In this document: positions 9,374-16,470 of the stretch, piece after piece | How the letters are laid out: each line of letters opens with the position of its first letter | Numbering within the stretch: the first letter of the stretch is position 1 | DNA from: Rosettibacter firmus | GTDB taxonomy: Bacteria > Bacteroidota > Ignavibacteria > Ignavibacteriales > Melioribacteraceae | Length of the DNA stretch: 64,000 nucleotides | Direction of reading: 5' to 3' | Assembly: GCF_036860695.1 (NCBI RefSeq) | Contig: NZ_JAYKGJ010000001.1 | Coordinates: 124,001 to 188,000 of the forward strand | Notes under the pieces: model-generated | What the model saw: only the letters and a program-made list of their open reading frames with translations | Databases searched by the model: none | Told to the model about the DNA's origin: nothing | Program-made: the position numbers and the translations under genes

Positions 9374-10024
9374 TCAACTTATATGTATACTTTTTATTAT
9401 TAAACCATCTTGTTCACCTCTGAATTCTCCATCCTGTATATGATGAAAATTCAGTTTTATAGAAATGTACTTATCTAAAAATTTAATCATGCAATTATTG
9501 ATGTAATTAATTTCTTTTTCTATTGTGCCAACAAACTCTCTGGATAATGAATCAATCGTATGCTGATCTGTTATAACATTAGGTTTTTTTACACTAAGAG
9601 ATTTAAACTGTTCGAAAAACTCTTTCAGTGCATTTAAATCTTTTTCTAAATTATTTTCTAAATCCAATTTAATTGGAGCAGAAAGAGTTACAATAACAAC
9701 TATTTCTGCAGCATAACCTTGAATATCTTTCTTAATCTTATATTCAATAATTTTATTCTTGCTTAATTCATTTATATGAATTGTAGTATCAAATTCAAAA
9801 TCATCTAATTCAAAAATGATGTGTATTTTGTCAGACTGTTGATTAAATTTTTTTAATTTCCATCCATAAGTTGATAGAAGTGCAGTGGCAGGAGAAATTA
9901 AGATTGAATCGTTAATTGAATTCGAGGCGTAAGTATATGAATTTACTTTTTTGTAATATTTTGTATTCCCGGTAGACTTTTTATAGTCTGAATTTGGGCT
10001 AATATTTACAATTTTTTCCAACAT
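9374..10024 (-). CDS. Hypothetical protein with occluded ribosome binding site
   Basis: 216 residues, not recognised. It starts MLEKIVNISPNSDYKK, is rich in Asn, Lys and Ile, has no membrane segment, and alternates beta strands (residues about 60-115) with a helical C-terminal half. It sits between a receiver/DHp protein and a PAS kinase, so an adaptor role in signalling is possible but unproven. The strong ribosome binding site GGAGGAGAAGG is fully paired in an upstream hairpin (10024-10060) that even includes the A of the start codon. No alternative ATG follows near the N-terminus. Confidence 0.72.
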   Translation of the reverse strand: MLEKIVNISPNSDYKKSTGNTKYYKKVNSYTYASNSINDSILISPATALLSTYGWKLKKFNQQSDKIHIIFELDDFEFDTTIHINELSKNKIIEYKIKKDIQGYAAEIVVIVTLSAPIKLDLENNLEKDLNALKEFFEQFKSLSVKKPNVITDQHTIDSLSREFVGTIEKEINYINNCMIKFLDKYISIKLNFHHIQDGEFRGEQDGLIIKSIHIS

Positions 10025-10060
10025 GCCTTCTCCTCCGATTTATTATCGAAGGAAAAGGCA
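10024..10060 (-). promoter_or_regulatory. RNA hairpin sequestering the ribosome binding site
   Basis: In the minus-strand transcript, positions 10060-10045 pair with 10039-10024 in an unbroken 16-bp helix (14 Watson-Crick, 2 G-U) around the loop AAUAA. The 3' arm contains GGAGGAGAAGG and the A of the AUG at 10024. Eight A residues precede the helix and no U-run follows, so it is not a minus-strand terminator. Translation of the gene at 9374-10024 would need the helix to be opened by a protein, an RNA, a ribosome or temperature. Confidence 0.75.
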
Positions 10061-10073
10061 TTTTTTTTAATTT

Positions 10074-10727
10074 TTAATCGGTTTTAATCATACGGTTTTC
10101 ATCAACATAATCAATTAGCTGAGGATTTTGCAAATAAATTAATTGTTGCACAAATTTATTTATACGGTCAACAGATTCATTAATAGTTTTAAGTTCTTCG
10201 GAAAGTTTTGCTCTTTCTTCTTCACTTAATTCATTTTCGATAGTTTTTAGAGATAATACAAGACTGCTTAACGGATTATTAATTTTATGACCAATTGTAC
10301 AAGCCATTTCTATGACTGCTTTATTATGTTCTGCATTTTTAAGTTCGTTTTGAAGGTTAAAAATGCGAATACCTGAACGAATTCTTGCAAGAAGTTCTTG
10401 ATTTTCTACAGGCTTAACAAGGAAATCATCTGCTCCAATATCCAATCCCATTATTCTATCTTTCAATGAAGAACGTGCTGTAAGAATAATAAAATAAATT
10501 CCTTTATATTTTTCATCGCTCTTTAAAATATTGCAAAGAGCCAATCCATCGAGAACTGGCATAGTCCAATCTGCAAGAATTACTTTTGGTGAAAAAGTTT
10601 TCAATATTTCGAGTGCATCCTCTCCGTTAATAGCGGTTACTACTTCATAATTATTTCTTGTTAGTAATTTTTCGAGGATGAACCTTGTATCTTTTTCATC
10701 TTCAACAACTAATATTTTATCTTTCAT
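10074..10727 (-). CDS. Receiver domain fused to a lone DHp (HisKA-like) domain
   Basis: Residues 1-120 are a receiver: VEDEKDTR acidic pocket, ILADWTMPV with phospho-acceptor Asp53, ILTAR, and FLVKPVE with the conserved Lys. Residues about 135-205 form a helical hairpin with IGHKINNPLSSLVLSL, a histidine-kinase H-box with His147, but the chain ends before any ATPase domain. It may pass phosphate between receivers or dimerise with a full kinase. It overlaps the previous receiver gene by 11 bases and is followed by the hairpin-controlled gene. Confidence 0.82.
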   Translation of the reverse strand: MKDKILVVEDEKDTRFILEKLLTRNNYEVVTAINGEDALEILKTFSPKVILADWTMPVLDGLALCNILKSDEKYKGIYFIILTARSSLKDRIMGLDIGADDFLVKPVENQELLARIRSGIRIFNLQNELKNAEHNKAVIEMACTIGHKINNPLSSLVLSLKTIENELSEEERAKLSEELKTINESVDRINKFVQQLIYLQNPQLIDYVDENRMIKTD

Positions 10728-11121
10728 AAATAAACCTGTTTACTTTTTGAATGAGTTTTTCAAAACTAACAATCGGTTTTAGAATTATATCGTCTGCTAA
10801 ACTGTCCCTTAGAAGATCTTCTCCACAATAATTTGGAGAATATGCTGTTACTAATATAATAGGTAAAATCAAATTATTAAAATTTTCTTTTATATATCTG
10901 GAAAGTTTTATACCATCAATTTTTTCTGAATTTAAGTAAGTGTTTCTTAAATTTATATCCATAATAATAAGTGAAATATTTTCATTTTTAATTGTAGAAA
11001 TAATTTCTTCTCCGTCTTCAAGTATAATTATATCCATACCAAGCTTCCGAAATAGTATACGATAAAATTCCTGTAATATATTATCGTCTTCGATTATTAA
11101 TATTTTATGATTATTGTTCAT
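10717..11121 (-). CDS. Single-domain response regulator (receiver)
   Basis: 134 residues with only a receiver fold: IIEDDNILQ acidic pair, LIIMDINLRN with the acceptor Asp near residue 60, ILVTAYS, and IILKPIVSFEKL with the conserved Lys. A loop longer than in CheY follows the Asp (NLRNTYLNSEKID). No output domain is present. It lies 3 bases after motB and overlaps the next receiver gene, so it is likely a relay member of the local kinase cassette rather than the motor-binding CheY. Confidence 0.85.
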   Translation of the reverse strand: MNNNHKILIIEDDNILQEFYRILFRKLGMDIIILEDGEEIISTIKNENISLIIMDINLRNTYLNSEKIDGIKLSRYIKENFNNLILPIILVTAYSPNYCGEDLLRDSLADDIILKPIVSFEKLIQKVNRFIYER

Positions 11122-11124
11122 AAC

Positions 11125-11943
11125 TTATTTTGTATATTTAAGTGTTATGCTAATTCTTCGATTTACATAGCTATAAGGATCATTTGGGTCACGAAGTCTT
11201 GTATCTGCATAACCTCTTATTTCATCTATTTGTTTTTCTGAAACACCACCAGCAACAAGAGCTCTTTTTGCAGAATTTGCTCTATCGGCACTTAATTCGA
11301 AATTAGTATATCCTGTACCATCATTTTTATATTGTCTGGAATCTGTGTGTCCTTCAATTATAATTTTATTTTTCAACTTTGAAATCTCAGAACCAATTTT
11401 CAATAAAAGTTTACGGGCTGAAGGTTTTAATTCTGCAGTACCAATTTCAAAAAAAATATCATTTGCCGAATCAATCAATTCGATTCTCAAACCTTCTTTA
11501 ACAACTTCAATTTTTACCTGATCGGATAATTCCATTAGTTCAGTATCTTGTGATAATTCTTCTTTTAATTTTTCTCCCATTTTTTCGAGTTCTTGTTTCT
11601 CCATTTCTTTTTGTTTCATTTCTTCTTGAAGTTTTAAATCGAGCATTTGAGAAGAACTACCATCAAATAAATTTTTACTTTTATCAGAAAATCCAATTGG
11701 ATCAGAAAAGTAAGCTGCCACTGCCTGTTTAACTTCTTCACTCTGGCTAAGTACCCAGAGAACAATAAAAAGAGCCATCATAGCAGTAACAAAATCTGCA
11801 TAAGCAACTTTCCATGCTCCGCCATGATGACCACCATGTACTTTCTTAACTTTTTTTATTATTGGAGGTTCATCATAATGAACTTCTTGTGGAGGTGGAC
11901 TTTCCTGTTTAGTTGTTGGTCTTTTATTTGCAACCTCCTGCAT
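11125..11943 (-). CDS. motB: Flagellar stator protein MotB (proton-type, first pair)
   Basis: Peptidoglycan-anchored stator subunit. A His/Gly-rich N-terminus precedes the single membrane helix WKVAYADFVTAMMALFIVLW, where Asp50 is the ion-binding residue; the plug region EEVKQAVAAYF follows. The OmpA-like C-terminal domain (about 170-272) has IIEGHTDSRQY and LSADRANSAKRAL for wall binding. The transmembrane stretch closely follows the enterobacterial MotB pattern. A coiled, Glu/Lys/Met-rich linker lies at about 100-135. The gene starts at the last base of motA (11943), giving a coupled pair. Confidence 0.93.
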   Translation of the reverse strand: MQEVANKRPTTKQESPPPQEVHYDEPPIIKKVKKVHGGHHGGAWKVAYADFVTAMMALFIVLWVLSQSEEVKQAVAAYFSDPIGFSDKSKNLFDGSSSQMLDLKLQEEMKQKEMEKQELEKMGEKLKEELSQDTELMELSDQVKIEVVKEGLRIELIDSANDIFFEIGTAELKPSARKLLLKIGSEISKLKNKIIIEGHTDSRQYKNDGTGYTNFELSADRANSAKRALVAGGVSEKQIDEIRGYADTRLRDPNDPYSYVNRRISITLKYTK

Positions 11944-12797
11944 TATTTCTTCCCTCTCAATGCATTTTCTAATTCCTGAAATGTTGGTCTATGATCAGAA
12001 AAGATTGTTCTTCTTGCCATTTCAGCTGCAACAAATGGTGGATTTCCTTTCACATATGCCAGTATAAATGTTTTAATAATTATAAGTTCTTGAACTTTAT
12101 CACTAACTAAATGATGAAGATTAGCTGCAATTGGACTTACAAATCCATAACAAAAAAGCACACCTAAAAAAGTTCCAACGAGAGCTGCAGCAACATGGTG
12201 ACCGACTGCTTCTGCTCCCTCGTTAATCGAAGCCATTGTTACTATCACGCCAAGCACCGCTGCAACAATTCCTAATCCAGGTAGAGAATCTCCTACTCTT
12301 CCAATTGTTTCAGAGACAGGCTTATTTTCAATTTCATATGTTTCAATTTCTGCATCCATCATTGCTTCTAATTCGTGAGGAGGAACTGAACCAGCGAGCA
12401 TTACTTTCATTGTATCACAAAAGAAATCTCGTTTAACAGGATCTTCGATAAAACTTTTACTTTTAGAAAGTATATCACTTTTTTCTGGAGCTTCAATATG
12501 CTTTTCGATAGCAAGTAATCCTTCTCGTTGTGCTGTTAAAAATAAAGTACTGAAAGCTCTCAACATTTCTATATAATCTTCTTTAGATGCTGAATGACCT
12601 TTAAACAATAAGGGAAGTTGTGCTAATATTTTTTTTAATAATACTGGAGGTGACGAAATTAAAATGCTGCCTATTGCTGCTCCACCAATTATAAGGAATT
12701 CCGATATTTGCAAAAGAAGAACTAAATTACCTCCAGCAATTAAGAATCCAGTTACTACGGAAACTATTACTACTGCAATACCGATAATAACGAACAT
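11943..12797 (-). CDS. motA: Flagellar stator protein MotA (proton-type, first pair)
   Basis: 284 residues with four membrane helices: two at the N-terminus (1-55) and two around 165-225. PGLGIVAAVLGVIVTM and VGTFLGVLFCYGFVSP match transmembrane helices 3 and 4 of enterobacterial MotA. The Ala-Ala pair in helix 3 is what proton-driven MotA has where PomA has Gly-Thr. The cytoplasmic loop (about 60-160) contacts FliG. It follows the REC/Hpt gene by 10 bases. Confidence 0.93.
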   Translation of the reverse strand: MFVIIGIAVVIVSVVTGFLIAGGNLVLLLQISEFLIIGGAAIGSILISSPPVLLKKILAQLPLLFKGHSASKEDYIEMLRAFSTLFLTAQREGLLAIEKHIEAPEKSDILSKSKSFIEDPVKRDFFCDTMKVMLAGSVPPHELEAMMDAEIETYEIENKPVSETIGRVGDSLPGLGIVAAVLGVIVTMASINEGAEAVGHHVAAALVGTFLGVLFCYGFVSPIAANLHHLVSDKVQELIIIKTFILAYVKGNPPFVAAEMARRTIFSDHRPTFQELENALRGKK

Positions 12798-12807
12798 TAC
12801 TTATTCC

Positions 12808-13527
12808 TTATTTTGAGTTCAGGATTTCAATTACTTCTATTTCATGAATTAATTCTTGATATTTGCTGTAAACTTCAATCCAGTCTGTAATTTCTTCATT
12901 TAAAATTTTCTCGATCGAATTACAAATATTTGATATGTTGTTAAATCCTAAAGTCCCACTCGAACCCTTTAACTCGTGAGCAATTGTTTTTAGTAGATTC
13001 ACATTTTTTATTCTTATCGCATCTTCCATATCTTTTAATTTTTGCTGTACATTTGCCAGGAAAAATTTTTTCATGCTTTCAAGAATTTCTTTTTTATCAA
13101 AATCAAGCATCGATTTATCTTTCTTAATTTTCATTAAAAAATCTTTACCAAGAGCTTCATTCAATGCTTTCAATAAAGTTTTTTTATTTAGTGGTTTAGA
13201 TATAACATGCACAGCTCCAGATTCTATAGCTTCAATTACATTTTTTCTATCTGTATGACCACTTACTACAATGACTGGAATATTTTTCAAGTCATCCAGG
13301 ATTTTAATAATCTTAATCATTCTCAAACCATCAAGATTTGGCATCATTATATCTACAAAAATTAATTTTGGTTTATATTCAATCGCTTTCTGAATGCCTT
13401 CAAGTCCATCATTACAAGTTATAACTTCTATATTGTAATCAGACAAAAAACTTTTAAAGAGTGATTGAATCACTTCCGAATCGTCAATAACAAGTATTCT
13501 TACCCTATCATCAAATGGTAACACCAT
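12808..13527 (-). CDS. Receiver-Hpt phosphorelay protein
   Basis: Residues 1-130 are a receiver (VIDDSEVIQ, LIFVDIMMP with Asp59, VVSGH, VISKPLN). Residues about 150-235 form a histidine phosphotransfer domain: LLKTIAHELKGSSGTLGF contains the phospho-His184. The fusion could move phosphate from a hybrid kinase receiver to another receiver; the hybrid kinase at 58189 and the orphan receivers at 10074 and 10717 are possible partners. The start overlaps the csrA stop by one base (TAATG). Confidence 0.88.
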   Translation of the reverse strand: MVLPFDDRVRILVIDDSEVIQSLFKSFLSDYNIEVITCNDGLEGIQKAIEYKPKLIFVDIMMPNLDGLRMIKIIKILDDLKNIPVIVVSGHTDRKNVIEAIESGAVHVISKPLNKKTLLKALNEALGKDFLMKIKKDKSMLDFDKKEILESMKKFFLANVQQKLKDMEDAIRIKNVNLLKTIAHELKGSSGTLGFNNISNICNSIEKILNEEITDWIEVYSKYQELIHEIEVIEILNSK

Positions 13528-13763
13528 TACTTTACCTTTTTAATTTTATATTTCGATAAATCAACTTTATCTGATATATTAACTTTCGATGCATCCAGAG
13601 AATATTGAATTACTTTTTCATAAACTTCGCCACGATAAATCTGAACAGAGTTTGGTGCAGTAATTCCAATTTTTACCTGATTCTCAGATAACGATAATAT
13701 TTTTATAGTTATATCTGGACCAATTTTTATTTCTTCATCAATTTTTCTTGTTAGTATTAGCAT
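13527..13763 (-). CDS. csrA: Carbon storage regulator CsrA
   Basis: 78 residues with the CsrA signature: MLILTRKIDEEIKIG, ITIKILSLSENQVKIGI and NSVQIYRGEVYEKV, including the Arg-Gly-Glu-Val-Tyr segment that contacts GGA in RNA. It dimerises and binds GGA-containing hairpins in mRNA leaders. It follows fliW by one base, the arrangement known from Bacillus where FliW titrates CsrA to match flagellin translation to secretion. A plausible local target is the flgE leader at 39065-39163. A C-terminal extension of about 15 residues is slightly longer than the enteric protein. Confidence 0.95.
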   Translation of the reverse strand: MLILTRKIDEEIKIGPDITIKILSLSENQVKIGITAPNSVQIYRGEVYEKVIQYSLDASKVNISDKVDLSKYKIKKVK

Positions 13764-13764
13764 T

Positions 13765-14157
13765 TTATTTCTCTGTAAATAAATTGTAATAAAGAGAATA
13801 TTTTTCTGAATCTAAGATTTTTTGAAAACCTGTTTTCTCATCCTGATTTATATATACAGGAGCTTTCAAGTTGATTGTAATTTTTAATGGATCTGGATTT
13901 AGAATTACAATTCCAAAAGCTTCATGATTTTCTTCCTGAGGATAGTCTTCGTCTATAAGTCTTAGACCAAATAGCGGAAAAGCTATCTCAGGTTTTTCAA
14001 TAGAATTAAGCCAGTAAAAAATAGTATCTTCTGGTTTAATGAAGACAAACTTTTTAAGTTCTTCAAAACCAATTAAACCATTTTCGAACTTGATGACAAG
14101 GTCATCAGGAAATTCGATTTCACCAAATTGTTTTGTTATTATTTTCATATTACTCAC
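13765..14157 (-). CDS. fliW: Flagellar assembly factor FliW
   Basis: 130 residues: ITKQFGEIEFPDDLVIKFENGLIGFEE is the usual N-terminal strand set, followed by FYWLNSIEKPEIAFPL and IVILNPDPLKITINLKAPV, which correspond to the conserved FliW core (longer motifs quoted in part). FliW binds flagellin and, when free, antagonises CsrA. It starts 4 bases inside the end of motB and ends next to csrA, so stator, FliW and CsrA are probably made from one message. A second ATG lies three codons in. Confidence 0.93.
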   Translation of the reverse strand: MSNMKIITKQFGEIEFPDDLVIKFENGLIGFEELKKFVFIKPEDTIFYWLNSIEKPEIAFPLFGLRLIDEDYPQEENHEAFGIVILNPDPLKITINLKAPVYINQDEKTGFQKILDSEKYSLYYNLFTEK

Positions 14158-14960
14158 TTTAATATTACTATGTCTACTCTTCTATTTAATGCTCTTGTTT
14201 CTGGAAGATCATTAGATGCAATAGGTCTATATTCTGAATAACCAACAATTGAAACTTTATCGGGCGATAAATTTTCATATTTAATTAAATAATATGCTGT
14301 ACTTAATGCTCTATCAACAGAAAGATGCCAGTTAGACGGATATTGCGGAGTATTAATTGGTACATTATCTGTATGACCTTCGACACGAATATCATTTGGA
14401 AGATTTCGCAATATCTTTGCTAATCTACTTAAAACCAACTTCGAATTTTCACTTAAAGTTGCTTTGCCCGGTGGAAATAATATATCTTCCAATATATGAA
14501 TTGTAACTCCTCTTTCATTCTGTTCCAGACGAATAGAATTATTATAATTATACATTGTAATAAGTTTATTTAAATCTTCTGCTAATTTATCTTTTGGAGT
14601 AGGGATTATTTGATCGGTGCCTGTGACTGCAATTTTAGAATCACTCCCGAAGATACTCCCTAATGCAGCAACAACACCTTTATACTTACCAGTATCAATA
14701 CTCGACATTGTATATAAAATAATAAACAACCCGAGTAAAAGAGTAATTAAATCTGCATATGTAATTAAGTATCTATCTTTATCGCTTTCTTCACGAAAGA
14801 AAGATTCATCAGTATCTAAGCGCTCTTCCTTTCTAATTGTTCGCTTTGTGGAAGCATACCTATCAAACGTGCTTTCATTACTGATGGTATTTCTCCACTC
14901 AGCAGAGTTATCACTCCTTCCAGCGATATTTCCATCATATGTTTTTCTTCTAGGTGACAT
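14154..14960 (-). CDS. motB: Flagellar stator protein MotB/PomB (second pair)
   Basis: 268 residues: a basic, disordered N-terminus, then the membrane helix ITYADLITLLLGLFIILYTM with the ion-binding Asp70, and an OmpA-like domain (about 155-268) with VEGHTDNVPI and LSVDRALSTAYYL. The helix resembles MotS/PomB more than the first MotB. The only canonical start gives a 145-base out-of-frame overlap with motA (14816-14960): the MotB N-terminus is read from the same DNA as the conserved C-terminus of MotA. No ATG, GTG or TTG in this frame lies between the motA stop and the membrane helix. No strong ribosome binding site precedes the start. Confidence 0.9.
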   Translation of the reverse strand: MSPRRKTYDGNIAGRSDNSAEWRNTISNESTFDRYASTKRTIRKEERLDTDESFFREESDKDRYLITYADLITLLLGLFIILYTMSSIDTGKYKGVVAALGSIFGSDSKIAVTGTDQIIPTPKDKLAEDLNKLITMYNYNNSIRLEQNERGVTIHILEDILFPPGKATLSENSKLVLSRLAKILRNLPNDIRVEGHTDNVPINTPQYPSNWHLSVDRALSTAYYLIKYENLSPDKVSIVGYSEYRPIASNDLPETRALNRRVDIVILK

Positions 14961-15595
14961 TTTTTCAATCTATCTCCAATTGGAAGCCAGATAATATTTG
15001 CTGTAAAAATTCCCCATAAAGTAGCTATAAAAGCAGAAGCAATATTTCTTATCAAAGAATTTGGATCTGCACCTGCATTTGCAAGTGTCATTATTAAACC
15101 CATTACTGTCCCAATAATTCCCATTGTAGGAGCATATCCACCCATTTTTGTAAATATGAAAATATTTGAATTATGACGTTCTTGCATTGTTCTTATTTCA
15201 AGTTGAGCTAAATTATAAAGCGATTCAGGATCAAGTCCATCTATTGCATACTTGGTCATCTTCTGTGGAAATTTATATGGAAATTTATGCAAATCTTTTT
15301 CTATTGATAATAAACCTTCTCTTCTTGCCTTTATAGCAAGTTCAATAAAAATATTTACAACTTTTTTTGTATCGAATTCAGGGGGGAAGTAAGCTAATTT
15401 TATAAGCGAAAACATTTTCTTGAAATTATCAAGACCAAAACCAATTATTATTGCCGAGAAAGTTCCGCCAAGAACTATTAATAAAGATGAAAAAATAAAT
15501 AAAGCTCTTATCGAACCACCTTCGATTATAAATGCACCGAAAATAGAAAATATGCCTAAAGCTAAACCTAATAATGATCCAGATTTCTTCATCAT
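14816..15595 (-). CDS. motA: Flagellar stator protein MotA/PomA (second pair)
   Basis: 259 residues, four membrane helices (about 5-25, 30-50, 150-172, 185-205). PTMGIIGTVMGLIMTL and AFIATLWGIFTANIIWLP match PomA helices 3 and 4; the Thr in helix 3, and the Thr in helix 4, are the polar residues of sodium-type stators, absent from the first MotA. The cytoplasmic loop carries KARREGLLSIEKDL, typical of the family. It overlaps flgL by 4 bases and motB by 145. Confidence 0.92.
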   Translation of the reverse strand: MMKKSGSLLGLALGIFSIFGAFIIEGGSIRALFIFSSLLIVLGGTFSAIIIGFGLDNFKKMFSLIKLAYFPPEFDTKKVVNIFIELAIKARREGLLSIEKDLHKFPYKFPQKMTKYAIDGLDPESLYNLAQLEIRTMQERHNSNIFIFTKMGGYAPTMGIIGTVMGLIMTLANAGADPNSLIRNIASAFIATLWGIFTANIIWLPIGDRLKKCHLEEKHMMEISLEGVITLLSGEIPSVMKARLIGMLPQSEQLERKSA

Positions 15596-16467
15596 AAATA
15601 ATCCAGAATTGATTTTGGTAAAATTGATGAAGCTAATTTATACGATAGTTGTAGTAAATAATCCTGATATTGTAAATCAATAGCTAATTGTGCAGGATCA
15701 ATTTCTTTTCTTTTTGATAAAAATCCCTGTGAATCCTGAAGCTGTTTTGTTAAAATTGTATTAATATCTTCAAGACGATTATATTTTTCGCCAGTTAATG
15801 ATTGAATAGAAAGAATTTCTTTATAAGCAGCATTCAATCGATCTTTTAGTGTTTTATCAGGTGCTATTCCTGCATCGAGACTATCGATTATATCATTAAT
15901 TGTATCGAGTAAATCGGAGTTTAAAATTTTATCGCCAGTAACATTAATTGTATCTTTAATACCATTTGCTATCTGAACTTTCACTTCTCCAGTCAAGTCA
16001 GTTGAATTATTAATCACTTTTCCATTTGAATCAATTAACCATGGTTCATTAGAATAATTTGTTCCACCAAAAATGTACATATCATTATACTTTGTATTTA
16101 AATTCTGCACTATTGCTTCGAGCGAAGCACGTACAGATTGTGCAACTGTTTTAAAATTCGAGTTAATTGGATTATCAATATTGACTACCTGAGTAATTAT
16201 TTTTTGAGTTTCATTCCCAATATTCTCAAGTGCATTTATTGTTGTATTTACAAATTCTTTCGCATAGTCTATATTTTTTTGATATGTCTCTATTTTTCTT
16301 ATTTGAGAATCAATTTTTATTATTTCAAGTGAATTAAATAAATCATCACTTAGCTTATCTATTTTACTATTAGTTATAAGCTGATTCTGAACTTTAACTT
16401 TGCGTTCGTTAATCTTGTTTTGATTATAAAGATATTTTTGAGTTAATATGTTATCTGAAATTCTCAT
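15592..16467 (-). CDS. flgL: Flagellar hook-filament junction protein FlgL
   Basis: Flagellin-like junction protein, 291 residues. The N-terminus MRISDNILTQKYLYNQNKI and the helical region up to about 135 correspond to the flagellin D0/D1 arm, and the C-terminus (about 215-291) gives the complementary helix ending in LLQLSYKLASSILPKSILDYL-like sequence. A small beta domain (about 140-190) includes MYIFGGTNYSNEPW, a well-kept FlgL motif. It follows flgK by 3 bases, the usual order. It is secreted and joins FlgK to the filament. Confidence 0.9.
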   Translation of the reverse strand: MRISDNILTQKYLYNQNKINERKVKVQNQLITNSKIDKLSDDLFNSLEIIKIDSQIRKIETYQKNIDYAKEFVNTTINALENIGNETQKIITQVVNIDNPINSNFKTVAQSVRASLEAIVQNLNTKYNDMYIFGGTNYSNEPWLIDSNGKVINNSTDLTGEVKVQIANGIKDTINVTGDKILNSDLLDTINDIIDSLDAGIAPDKTLKDRLNAAYKEILSIQSLTGEKYNRLEDINTILTKQLQDSQGFLSKRKEIDPAQLAIDLQYQDYLLQLSYKLASSILPKSILDYL

Positions 16468-16470
16468 TTA

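Noticed and set aside
9985-10003. GGCTAATATT within the 9374-10024 gene as another dyad
   Set aside because: Only the left arm matches, it lies inside coding sequence, and no promoter element is found at the expected distance.
10025-10068. Plus-strand hairpin followed by eight T, looking like a terminator
   Set aside because: No plus-strand gene lies upstream, and in plus-strand RNA two pairs become A-C mismatches; the minus-strand helix is complete and covers a ribosome binding site.
14816-14960. Sequencing frameshift as explanation of the motA/motB overlap
   Set aside because: Both proteins are complete and show expected conserved ends in their own frames, so no indel is needed.
14617-14994. 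125-residue plus-strand frame
   Set aside because: Antisense to the motA/motB overlap; composition follows the complementary strand and no context supports it.
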